64,000 nucleotides of DNA from UBA937 sp031549725 (GTDB lineage: Bacteria; Spirochaetota; Spirochaetia; Treponematales; Breznakiellaceae): assembly GCA_031549725.1 (NCBI GenBank), contig JAVBPH010000046.1, forward strand, positions 62,001 through 126,000. The letters run 5' to 3'. Of the stretch, positions 35,563 to 43,529 are shown piece by piece. The position numbers and the translations under genes were made by a program. Numbering within the stretch: position 1 is the first letter of the stretch; every line of letters starts with the position of its first letter. The notes beneath the pieces were generated by a model that was not told the DNA's origin, did not search any database, and saw only the letters and a program-made list of their open reading frames with translations.

Positions 35563-36513
35563 ATGGAAATTTTTCAAGCCATGGTGAGCTCCGTAGTATT
35601 TGCCGGAGCATTCCGTTTATCAACACCATTAATCATCGGTTCGGTGGGAGGTTGTTTTACCAACCGGGCAGGCACATTTACCCTGGCCTACGAATGTTTT
35701 ATGCTTACCGCTGCATTTTTTGCAACCTGGGGTAGTTATGCCACGGGTAATCCGTTGATTGGTTCTCTCTGGGCTATCCTGGCCGGTATTGTTATGGGAA
35801 TTATCTTTGGCATCATGGTGTTTCACTTTAAGGCTAATCCTCTTATCATCAGTATCGCCCTTAATTACGGAGCCTGGGCCATAACAACTTTTTTGCTGGT
35901 AACGGTTTTTAAAGTACGCGGAGCTTTTATCAGCCCGGATATACACAGTTATCCTACAATAAATATTCCTTTTTTAAACAATGTTCCCTTCCTGGGGGAT
36001 GTGTTCAACAACAAAATCGGGCTTGTTTATTTTGCTTACCTGTTTATGTTTGCGGCATATATTATCATGTATAAAACACCCTACGGGCTTAGGCTTCGGG
36101 GAGTTGGTATGAATTCCCTGGCGGCACAAACCGCCGGAACCAATCTTCTCTTTGTTAAATGGAGCAGCTTGATAATCATGAGCGCCGCCTGCGGGCTTGC
36201 GGGATCCTATCTGCCCCTTTCAGGGATTTCACAATTTTCGGAAAACATGACCGCCGGCAGGGGGGCCATGTGTTTTGCGGCGGTGCTGGTTGGTCAGGGG
36301 AATCCGATCAAGACAGGACTTATTGCAATTTTATTTGCCTACACGGATGCTCTGTTTCTTACTCTGACTTCCTTTGACCTCCCTACACAGCTGTTGTCCT
36401 GTATTCCCTATGTGGTGGTCATCCTGGTTATGGTTGTGTCCAAGCTGAAGGGTTTCAGGCATCAGGGGCTTAGGGTATTCCAGCTTAAAAGAAATAACAC
36501 ACCCCGGCGCTGA
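35563..36513 (+). CDS. Nucleoside-type ABC permease 2
   Basis: Protein of 316 residues, the second permease of the heterodimeric channel (NupQ/YufQ type). Motifs include LSTPLIIGSVGGCFTNRAGT, and AAQTAGTNLLFVKWSSLIIMS. The ATG at 35563 has GGGAGG 10 bases upstream; the longer frame to 35524 overlaps the first permease. The next gene, an ADP-ribosylglycohydrolase, starts 60 bases later in the same direction. Confidence 0.92.
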   Translation: MEIFQAMVSSVVFAGAFRLSTPLIIGSVGGCFTNRAGTFTLAYECFMLTAAFFATWGSYATGNPLIGSLWAILAGIVMGIIFGIMVFHFKANPLIISIALNYGAWAITTFLLVTVFKVRGAFISPDIHSYPTINIPFLNNVPFLGDVFNNKIGLVYFAYLFMFAAYIIMYKTPYGLRLRGVGMNSLAAQTAGTNLLFVKWSSLIIMSAACGLAGSYLPLSGISQFSENMTAGRGAMCFAAVLVGQGNPIKTGLIAILFAYTDALFLTLTSFDLPTQLLSCIPYVVVILVMVVSKLKGFRHQGLRVFQLKRNNTPRR

Positions 36514-36573
36514 TGCAGACTGTTTCGCCGGTTGAACTATAAAGATGAACAAGAATATGAAGGAGTGATGATA

Positions 36574-37632
36574 ATGACCAAGCGGCAAGATAAGATCCTG
36601 GGAGGATTATTGGGAGCGGCAATTGGAGACGCAATTGGGGCATCCACTGAAACCCGGACTATTGATTTAATACGCGGGCGATTTGGAGGTTTTGTAACTG
36701 ACTTTGTGGAAAAACCCTCGGATAATCTTTCGCGGGGTACTGTCCCAGGATATGTAACCGATGATTTTTCTATTGCATATTATACGGCTTGTGAGATTAT
36801 AGCATCGCAGTCACGTATTACGGAGGATATCGCAAAAAAAGCACTGATAAAATGGTGGGATGACGGCGGTTACGTACAGTTTATCGGCCCCACCACCCGG
36901 GCATCTATTATGAACATGAAGGGCAGCAACAGTGTGGATAAAAGTAATTCCTACAAACTGGAAGTCCCCCGGGTTCCTATTGCATGTGACAATGAAAAAG
37001 CCACCAACGGCGCAGGAATGAAAACCGGTTTGATTGGTTTGTTTAATCCCGGCGACATTGACCGGGCAATTGATGAAGCGATTGTTATGTCCCTTCCAAC
37101 CCATAACAATACCATTGCCATTGCCGGCGGTACGGCGATAGCTGCAGCTGCAGCCAAGGCAATGCAGCCGAATACAAGTTATATGGAAGTAATCCAGGCG
37201 GGTATTTACGGAGCCGCCGAGGGATACAAAAGAGTTAAGGGAACCGTCAATGAGGTCTGCGGAGGCAATATAGAGCGGCGCATCAATTTTGCCGTGGAAA
37301 TTGGCCTGCGTTACCAGAACGATTTTGAAAAAACCGTATATGAAGTTGCGGATACCGTCGGGTGCGGACTTTATGCTTATGAAGCTATTCCTGCGGTATT
37401 TGCCTTTATTGCAGCCTGTGAAGGCCGTTCCATGGATTCAATTTGTATGGGAATCAACTGTGGTGATGATACCGACACCATCGCCTGCATGATCGGATTT
37501 ATTGTTGGGGCCTTGCATGGAGCCCAGGTATTACCTGCCCGGCACCTCACACTTATCAATGAAAAAAACGGATTTAATCTTGTATCCTTAGCCAAAGATA
37601 TCGATGCCTTGGTTGCCAAGCAGGAGGGGTAA
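36574..37632 (+). CDS. ADP-ribosylglycohydrolase-family hydrolase, intact metal motifs
   Basis: Protein of 352 residues of the DraG/ARH family, which cleaves N- or O-glycosidic bonds of ADP-ribosyl groups with a binuclear metal site. It has the front motif ILGGLLGAAIGDAIG, the metal-binding TDD at Thr62-Asp64 (GYVTDDFS) and the C-terminal GDDTDT, so the catalytic set is complete. AAGGAG precedes the ATG at 36574 by 8 bases. It follows the permease in the operon. In such transport operons the enzyme may cleave imported N-ribosides rather than remove ADP-ribose from proteins; this is inferred. Confidence 0.9.
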   Translation: MTKRQDKILGGLLGAAIGDAIGASTETRTIDLIRGRFGGFVTDFVEKPSDNLSRGTVPGYVTDDFSIAYYTACEIIASQSRITEDIAKKALIKWWDDGGYVQFIGPTTRASIMNMKGSNSVDKSNSYKLEVPRVPIACDNEKATNGAGMKTGLIGLFNPGDIDRAIDEAIVMSLPTHNNTIAIAGGTAIAAAAAKAMQPNTSYMEVIQAGIYGAAEGYKRVKGTVNEVCGGNIERRINFAVEIGLRYQNDFEKTVYEVADTVGCGLYAYEAIPAVFAFIAACEGRSMDSICMGINCGDDTDTIACMIGFIVGALHGAQVLPARHLTLINEKNGFNLVSLAKDIDALVAKQEG

Positions 37633-37636
37633 AACA

Positions 37637-38671
37637 ATGGTAAAACACAATAAAATATACAACTGTCTGTTGGGAGCAGCAATTGGTGATGCCCTGGGGG
37701 CGCCTCTTAAGACAAGAACCCCTGCAATGATTCTGCAGGATTATGGTTCAGGTAATCTGGTATCTGATTTTGTTAAACCTCTCGATAATTCGGTGGTGTA
37801 TGGCATGCCAATTGCCAGCGTGACCGATTCCTTTTCTTTGCCTTATACACTAGCATGTTACATCGCCGAATGCGGTGAAATAAATTCTGCAATAGTAGGG
37901 GACGCTTTAATTGCCTGGTCCGAATCGAAGCACACCAAAATTCACTTTGAAAAATTCTGCGACGGTGTGATCCGCAAGGGAATTGAGCGGTTAAAGGGGA
38001 TCCCTGTAAATGATCCAAGGGAATATATTTTTTGCGAGAACAAGACATCCACCGCATCCGCAGCGGCCCGGGCATGGGTTTCTGCACTCTTTCATCCCGG
38101 TGATATGGACTTTGCAGTCCGGGATGCATATACCATTACACTGCCTACCCATAACAGCTGGCTTGCATTGACCGGTGCTGTTGCTGTTGCCGCGGCTGTC
38201 TCCGCGGCCATGATCCCGGGAGTTACCATGGATGTGGTTGTACAGACTGCTATTGATGCCGCTGAAAAGGGGTATGAAAAGGCAAAGCAGTTTGGCCGTC
38301 CTTCGGCGGGCGCCAATGTGGCCCGGCGAATTTCCATGGCCGTTGAAATCGGTATAAAACTTGCATCCGACCCGGAGAAATGTATAGTGGAAATGACCGA
38401 CCTTGTGGGAAATGGAATTCATACCAACGAGACGGTTCCCGCTGCTTTTGGATATTTTGTGGCCGGCGGCGGTGATGCCATGCAGACCATTATTCTGGCT
38501 GCCAATGCCGGCGGAGATTCCACCGATGCAGGGGTAATCGCGGGGGCACTGGCGGGTGCTTTTTCGAAGGGAACACCCTTTGAAGGGGCCTATGCGGAAA
38601 AGCTTAAGACCGCTAATAGTTATCTGAATATTGGAGATCTGGCGCAGACTATCTCTGAAGTGGAAATATAA
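37637..38671 (+). CDS. ADP-ribosylglycohydrolase paralogue with altered metal ligands
   Basis: Protein of 344 residues clearly related to the preceding gene (YNCLLGAAIGDALGAP, THNSWLALTGAVAVAAA). Two metal motifs differ: TDD is TDS at Thr63-Ser65, and the C-terminal GDDTDT is GGDSTDA, so one ligand Asp is replaced by Thr. Activity may be lost or altered, and it could be a regulatory or heteromeric partner of the first enzyme. GGAGG lies 8 bases before the ATG, and the gene begins 4 bases after the first paralogue ends. Confidence 0.88.
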   Translation: MVKHNKIYNCLLGAAIGDALGAPLKTRTPAMILQDYGSGNLVSDFVKPLDNSVVYGMPIASVTDSFSLPYTLACYIAECGEINSAIVGDALIAWSESKHTKIHFEKFCDGVIRKGIERLKGIPVNDPREYIFCENKTSTASAAARAWVSALFHPGDMDFAVRDAYTITLPTHNSWLALTGAVAVAAAVSAAMIPGVTMDVVVQTAIDAAEKGYEKAKQFGRPSAGANVARRISMAVEIGIKLASDPEKCIVEMTDLVGNGIHTNETVPAAFGYFVAGGGDAMQTIILAANAGGDSTDAGVIAGALAGAFSKGTPFEGAYAEKLKTANSYLNIGDLAQTISEVEI

Positions 38672-38693
38672 GGTACCTCCGGGTATCTGGGAG

Positions 38694-38734
38694 AAACTTT
38701 TTATTTCTTTGTCATACAAAGAAATAAAAAGTTT
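38694..38734. terminator. AT-rich perfect hairpin
   Basis: AAACTTTTTATTTCTTTG and CAAAGAAATAAAAAGTTT are perfect complements over 18 bases around a TCATA loop, followed by TTT. It lies 22 bases after the second glycohydrolase gene and may reduce transcription into the kinase genes. Confidence 0.65.
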
Positions 38735-38747
38735 TTCCATCGTACAT

Positions 38748-38886
38748 CTAAGGAAGCGCTGATTAAACTGGTCGCAATATGCGAGCAATCAGCGGTTCCC
38801 TTCGCAATTTTTTGTTGCACAAAGAATTGCCTATATTAAAGAATACACTGATTAATGCTCTCTGGGCATTAATCAGTGTTTCTCTA
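38748..38886 (+). repeat. Family A repeat copy 2
   Basis: Same orientation and hairpin order as copy 1 at 26.2 kb: CGCTGATTAAACTGG..., GCAATTTTTTGTTGC with AAAGAATTGC, and ACACTGATTAATGC with GCATTAATCAGTGT. The left end reads CTAAGGAAGCGC and the right end TTTCTCTAAGG. It ends 10 bases before the PfkB kinase start and abuts its AGGA ribosome site. Confidence 0.85.
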
Positions 38887-38896
38887 AGGAAAACCT

Positions 38897-39841
38897 ATGG
38901 AAAAGGGAAGTTACCTTGTAACTGTGAGCGTACTACATATGGATGAATACTACCGGGCGGATTATTGGCCGGCCGAGGGCTCAAAGATCCAGGTTGCCTA
39001 TACCGGAAGTACCGCCGGGGGCAGCGTGGCCAATACATCCTTTGTATGTACTGCCCTGGGTATGCGGGTATGCTTTTATGATGTGATGAGTACCAGTGCG
39101 CAGAATCATTCCCTGTTAAAGGAAATGGAAGACCATGGTATCGATGTAAGTAATGTTAACTTTGTGGAAGGTCTGACCGATGCCAAATGTATCATTGTCA
39201 GCACCCCCAAGGACCGGACAATCCTGAGCGTACGTTTTCCCCGTCCTCCGGTGGCCTTAAATCCTCAGCAGCGGAGGTTGTTCGAGAATGCGGGGTATAT
39301 TTATACCCTGATGGGCCGTCAGACCCTGATACCGGATTACAATGAGACATTCTCCCGATTCCGGCAAAGCGGGGCAAAACTGGTTTTGGATGTGGAAGCC
39401 GCCTGGACAGATCCAGATCATAAAAAATTTATGGAAAGTGCGGATATTCTTTTTTTTAATCAGTTCGGATTCTCCGAAAACTGCGGACAGTATACGGATG
39501 ATGAATATGTGGGGTACCTCTTTTCCAAAGGCGTGGGCATGGTGGTGCAAACACTAGGGAAAAACGGCTGCAGGGTTCGTACCCCCCGGGTTGATTTTTC
39601 CCAGCCCGCCTATGATATTCCTGTGGTTGATGCAAACGGCGCAGGGGATACATTCAACGGCGCATTTTTGTATGGCCTTCAGCAGCAATGGGATTTGGAA
39701 GATACGGCCAGGTTCGCCATTGCGGCGGCAAATTATGCGGTAACCCAACCTGGTCCCCGGGGCGGGGCAGCAGAAATTAATACAATTCTTGATTTTATGG
39801 CACAACACGGGATTTCCTTTGCTCCTGCCAGGAATCGATAA
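38897..39841 (+). CDS. PfkB-family carbohydrate kinase
   Basis: Protein of 314 residues of the PfkB/ribokinase family. The C-terminal signature DANGAGDTFNGAFLYGL carries the catalytic Asp and the anion hole, and the front part has the GGSVANTSFVCTALG motif. Substrates could be ribose, a 2-keto-3-deoxy sugar acid or a nucleoside. AGGA lies just before the ATG, next to the family A repeat. It precedes the LarA-SAF gene by 15 bases and is part of the same direction. Confidence 0.9.
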   Translation: MEKGSYLVTVSVLHMDEYYRADYWPAEGSKIQVAYTGSTAGGSVANTSFVCTALGMRVCFYDVMSTSAQNHSLLKEMEDHGIDVSNVNFVEGLTDAKCIIVSTPKDRTILSVRFPRPPVALNPQQRRLFENAGYIYTLMGRQTLIPDYNETFSRFRQSGAKLVLDVEAAWTDPDHKKFMESADILFFNQFGFSENCGQYTDDEYVGYLFSKGVGMVVQTLGKNGCRVRTPRVDFSQPAYDIPVVDANGAGDTFNGAFLYGLQQQWDLEDTARFAIAAANYAVTQPGPRGGAAEINTILDFMAQHGISFAPARNR

Positions 39842-39856
39842 ACAGGGGAAAATCTT

Positions 39857-41425
39857 ATGCTTTTTTCGATACCCTATGACCGTAAGACGATGGAACTTAC
39901 CATTCCCGACCACGATATAGTGGCGGTGCTTGAAGCAAAATCCAGGGAATCTCCAAACAGCGGTGAAGACTTTCTCGTGGAACAGGCCTTGTCTAGTCCC
40001 CTGGGAACACAATCTTTAAGAGAACTGGCTAAAGGCAAAAAACGGATTACCCTTGTTACCAGCGACCATACCCGGGCAATGCCCAGCAGGATAACCCTTC
40101 CGCATTTACTCCGGGAGATCCGGTTTGGCAATCCTGGTGCGGATATTACTATTCTTATTGCCACAGGGCTGCACCGACCCACCACAGAGGAAGAACAGCG
40201 CAGCATGTTTGGCGATGAAATTGTTGACCGGGAACACATTGTGGTCAACGATGCTTTCTGCTTACAGGATTTTGTATATATTGGGACCCTGCCCTCCGGT
40301 GCCGGGTTTCATGTTAACCGGTACGTTACGGAGTGTGACCTTTTAGTTACCGAAGGATTTGTGGAACCCCATTTTTTTGCGGGGTTTTCCGGCGGCCGGA
40401 AAAGTATACTGCCCGGCTGCTGCAATGCGGAGACCGTGAATCAGAACCATTGCTTCCAGGCTATTGCAAGTCCCTACGCCATAGCGGGGGTATTGGAAAA
40501 TAATCCCATTCATACGGATATGCTCTGGGCCGCCAGAAAAGTGCAGGTGCAGTTTTCACTTAACGTGGCACTGAATGCGGAAAAACGTATTATCGCCGCT
40601 TTCGCGGGGGATCTGGAAAAGTCCCATATGGCGGGGTGCGATTTTGTGCGCTCCCGCGCGGAGGTTGAAGCTGTTAAGGGAAAAATTGTGGTAACCAGCA
40701 ATGGCGGATATCCCCTGGATCAGAATCTTTATCAGTCCGCAAAATCAGCGGCCACGGCGGAGCACTGCTGCAAACCCGGGGGGGTGATTGTTTTGTTTTG
40801 CGCCTGTGCGGACGGCATGGGCGGGAAACGTTTTGAGAAAATTATGCTTTCCGGAGCACCCCTGCAAATAGAAGCAATGCTTAGGTCCATTCCATCAAAG
40901 GAAACCATATCTGAACAGTGGTGTGCACAAATTTATGCCCGGATACTTCAAAAACACCGGGTTATTCTTGTAACAGACCATTTGGATCATCATATAGCTG
41001 CTTCTGCAGGATTTATTCCGGCAAGTACCGCCGAAAAAGCCATGGAACTGGCGTACAATCTTATCAGTGGTCCAAAGGAAGTTGTGGTAATACCCGACGG
41101 GGTTGCTGTTTTGGCGGTTGAGGCCCATATCCGGAGGAGTATCGCATTAAAGGTCCACGATCAGGATAATGTGGCAACTATTTTCAGCGAAGGGACCAGT
41201 CCGGGGACAATGCTGGAAGTAAGGGACAAAAAAGGAAACGCCGGTTCTTTAAAGGCCCAATCCGACATTCCCTATGGGCACAAAATTGCGCTTGAGAACA
41301 TTGCCCCGGGGGAACGGATTAAAAAATACGGCGAAGTAATAGGAACGGCGACAAAGGATATTGTACCCGGTGACCATGTGCATGTGCATAATTTAGCAAG
41401 TACCCGGGGCCGGGGTGATTTATAG
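39857..41425 (+). CDS. LarA-type nickel-pincer racemase fused to UxaA small (SAF) domain
   Basis: Protein of 522 residues in two parts. Residues 1-425 match LarA: Arg73 in SDHTRAMPS, His106 in IATGLHRP, His172 and Lys182 in EPHFFAGFSGGRKSILPG, and His198. These sit exactly two positions before the Arg75, His108, His174, Lys184 and His200 that hold the nickel-pincer cofactor in Lactobacillus LarA, so racemase or epimerase activity is likely. Residues 430-522 match the SAF domain that normally starts altronate dehydratase: IPYGHKIALENIAPGE, KYGEVIGTA and DHVHVHN. The next gene is the UxaA large domain without that part. The fusion points to consecutive epimerisation and dehydration of a sugar acid. 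Confidence 0.9.
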   Translation: MLFSIPYDRKTMELTIPDHDIVAVLEAKSRESPNSGEDFLVEQALSSPLGTQSLRELAKGKKRITLVTSDHTRAMPSRITLPHLLREIRFGNPGADITILIATGLHRPTTEEEQRSMFGDEIVDREHIVVNDAFCLQDFVYIGTLPSGAGFHVNRYVTECDLLVTEGFVEPHFFAGFSGGRKSILPGCCNAETVNQNHCFQAIASPYAIAGVLENNPIHTDMLWAARKVQVQFSLNVALNAEKRIIAAFAGDLEKSHMAGCDFVRSRAEVEAVKGKIVVTSNGGYPLDQNLYQSAKSAATAEHCCKPGGVIVLFCACADGMGGKRFEKIMLSGAPLQIEAMLRSIPSKETISEQWCAQIYARILQKHRVILVTDHLDHHIAASAGFIPASTAEKAMELAYNLISGPKEVVVIPDGVAVLAVEAHIRRSIALKVHDQDNVATIFSEGTSPGTMLEVRDKKGNAGSLKAQSDIPYGHKIALENIAPGERIKKYGEVIGTATKDIVPGDHVHVHNLASTRGRGDL

Positions 41426-41440
41426 GAGACAGGGAAAATC

Positions 41441-42604
41441 ATGCAATTTTTTGGATATAGAAGAAATGATGGAAAGGTTGGTTCCCGTAATTGTGTTGCA
41501 GTAATCCCCACCGTGATCTGTGCCAACGATGTTGGTCAGGCTATTGTCAGGCAGGTACAGAATACGGTGGGGTTTTTTCATCATCAGGGCTGCTGCCAGC
41601 TCCCGCCGGATCTTGACCGGGTAACGGATACGCTCTGCGGTTTGGGCTGCAGCCCTAATGTGGGGGCTGCCCTGATAGTAAGTCTTGGCTGTGAAGGGAC
41701 CGACCATGAACGTCTTTTGCGGACCATCGCAAAAACAGGCAAACCGGTTTCCATTATCCGCATACAGGAACTGGGGGGCGCAAGCCGCGCAATTCAGGCC
41801 GGTATTGATGAAGCCCAGAAACTGGCTATCGATATTTCCTCCCTGCAGCGGGAGCCCGCGGATATTTCCGAACTGGTTTTGTCCATTAAATGCGGTGCCT
41901 CGGATACCACCAGCGGGATGGCCTCCAACTGTGTCATCGGTTATGTGGCGGACCGGCTGGTGGATCTCAATGCTACGGTTGTATTCGGGGAAACCACGGA
42001 GTTTCTTGGGGCTGAACATATTTTGGCCCAGCGGGCCGCCACACCTGGGGTGGCTGAAAAAATTTATGAAATCGTACAGCGGATGGAACTCCGGGCTAAA
42101 TCCCTGGGCTGTGATATGCGCAAGGGACAGCCCACACCGGGCAACATAGAAGGGGGACTTTCCTCCATCGAGGAAAAATCCCTGGGGGCAGTCATGAAAT
42201 CCGGAACCCGGCCTATTCAGGGTGTGCTGGAATATACGGATATGGTCACCAGCCAGAAAGGTTTGTGGATTAAGGATACCCCCGGCCGGGAGCCGGAAAT
42301 ACTGACCGGCATGGCCTGTACCGGAGCCCAGGCCATGCTGTTTTCCACAGGCCGGGGCGCTCCCCAGGGCTTCCCCAGCATGCCGGTGATTAAAATCTGC
42401 GGCAACCCCCACACGTATGAACGGATGATACACGATATGGATCTTAACGCCGGCCGTATTATCACCGGAGAAAAATCCATCGAGCAGATAGGCGAAGAAG
42501 CCTTTGAACTCCTGCTTGCGGTCTTTTCCGGGCGAATGACCAAAAATGAATCCATCAGCTATTTTAATTCTATTGATATCCATACCCTGGGGCCGGTTAT
42601 TTAG
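41441..42604 (+). CDS. UxaA-family dehydratase, large domain only
   Basis: Protein of 387 residues that starts directly with the large domain of altronate/galactarate dehydratases (FFGYRRNDGKVGSRNCVAVIP) and has VIVSLGCEGTDHERLL-type and IKCGASDTTSG motifs. The N-terminal SAF domain found in classical UxaA is missing and instead terminates the preceding LarA fusion. The two gene products probably form one dehydratase. AGGAG lies about 12 bases before the ATG. Sugar acids of the altronate type become 2-keto-3-deoxy acids in this reaction; the actual substrate is unknown. Confidence 0.9.
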   Translation: MQFFGYRRNDGKVGSRNCVAVIPTVICANDVGQAIVRQVQNTVGFFHHQGCCQLPPDLDRVTDTLCGLGCSPNVGAALIVSLGCEGTDHERLLRTIAKTGKPVSIIRIQELGGASRAIQAGIDEAQKLAIDISSLQREPADISELVLSIKCGASDTTSGMASNCVIGYVADRLVDLNATVVFGETTEFLGAEHILAQRAATPGVAEKIYEIVQRMELRAKSLGCDMRKGQPTPGNIEGGLSSIEEKSLGAVMKSGTRPIQGVLEYTDMVTSQKGLWIKDTPGREPEILTGMACTGAQAMLFSTGRGAPQGFPSMPVIKICGNPHTYERMIHDMDLNAGRIITGEKSIEQIGEEAFELLLAVFSGRMTKNESISYFNSIDIHTLGPVI

Positions 42605-42749
42605 ATATTCCTTTTGCAGATCCCTGCCCATGGGATTTGTACTTGGACTTTTTTGTTAATTTACAGGTTTCCCGGGAAAACAATATAAACAGGATTTTTG
42701 ATGATTTCCGCCGTAAGGATCTATCTAACACAAACCATAGGTTTTTCTT

Positions 42750-43104
42750 ACACAGAGGAGCCAGTTGCGGACAGAGAGGAACCAACTGCTAACAGAGAGG
42801 AGCTAAGTGTTAACACAGAGGAACCGGCTGTCAACACAGAGGAACCGGCTGTCAACACAGAGGAGCCGGCTGTTAACACAGAGGAGCCAGTTGTTAACAC
42901 AGAGGAGCCGGCTGTCAACACAGAGGAGCCGGCTGTCAACACAGAGGAGCCGGCTGTCAACACAGAGGAACCGGCTATTTACACAGAGGAACCGGCTGTC
43001 AACACAGAGGAACCGGCTGTCAACACAGAGGAGCCGGCTGTTAACACAGAGGAACCGGCTGTCAACACAGAGGAGCTGGCTGTTAACACAGAGGAACCGG
43101 CCAC
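42750..43104. repeat. 17 tandem copies of a 21-bp repeat
   Basis: The unit core ACAGAGGARCCGGCTGTYA begins at 42752 and recurs every 21 bases to 43088. Because the period is divisible by three, several frames stay open; one rightward frame (42698-43267) would encode TEEPAVN repeats. Most copies differ only at the R and Y positions. The motif ACACAGAGGAG is shared with the array at 5.1 kb. The flanking 43104-43220 holds the rpmB promoter. Confidence 0.95.
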
Positions 43105-43147
43105 CATCCTGTTTCCGATTGGATTTTTATGGGGACAAATCGTATTA

Positions 43148-43176
43148 TTGACATTAATTTCTGTTTTAGATAAAAT
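43148..43176 (+). promoter_or_regulatory. Sigma70-type promoter of rpmB
   Basis: TTGACA (43148-43153), a 17-base spacer and TAAAAT (43171-43176) form a near-consensus promoter 45 bases upstream of the rpmB start. It argues that the rightward frame running through the tandem repeat does not continue as a gene here. Confidence 0.85.
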
Positions 43177-43220
43177 GAAATACTCAAATAGTATTTTATA
43201 CTCCGATAGGAAGGTTAATT

Positions 43221-43412
43221 ATGTCACGGACCTGCGATATTTGCGGAAAACATACCATCACCGGTAATAATGTGAGCCACGCAAAAAACCATACCCACCG
43301 CACCTGGAAACCTAACCTGGTTAAGGTTAAGACCCAAATTCAGGGAACCACCATCACCCTTAAGCTTTGTACCCGCTGTCTGAAGAGTGATTACGTTACC
43401 AAAAAGGTATAA
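43221..43412 (+). CDS. rpmB: 50S ribosomal protein L28
   Basis: Protein of 63 residues, the usual length, beginning SRTCDICGK and ending with CTRCLKS; the four cysteines form the zinc-binding type of L28. AAGG lies about 8 bases before the ATG. A strong promoter precedes it and a terminator follows, so it is a single-gene unit. Confidence 0.97.
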   Translation: MSRTCDICGKHTITGNNVSHAKNHTHRTWKPNLVKVKTQIQGTTITLKLCTRCLKSDYVTKKV

Positions 43413-43458
43413 GGCGATAATCCGGGTAAAATTTTCCCGGAAATTGTACCACGGAAGG

Positions 43459-43497
43459 GCTGTCCGGATGTTTTTTTCATCCAGGGCGGCTTTTTTT
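43459..43497 (+). terminator. Terminator of rpmB
   Basis: A 12-bp stem with one bulged base (GCTGTCCGGATG with CATCCAGGGCGGC) and a T-rich loop, followed by seven T residues at 43491-43497. Confidence 0.9.
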
Positions 43498-43529
43498 ATG
43501 CTTCAATGCTTCTTTTTCCCAAAAAATCA

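Noticed and set aside
41420..42631. 403-codon minus-strand frame opposite the UxaA-like gene
   Set aside because: The plus-strand gene is the clear family match; the antisense frame has no ribosome site or motif.
42750..43104. Possible CRISPR array
   Set aside because: Repeats are directly joined at 21 bases with no unique spacers and no cas genes nearby.
42698..43267. Rightward gene encoding TEEPAVN repeats
   Set aside because: Its tail covers the rpmB promoter and the rpmB start, and the 21-base period keeps frames open by itself. Kept only as a finding.
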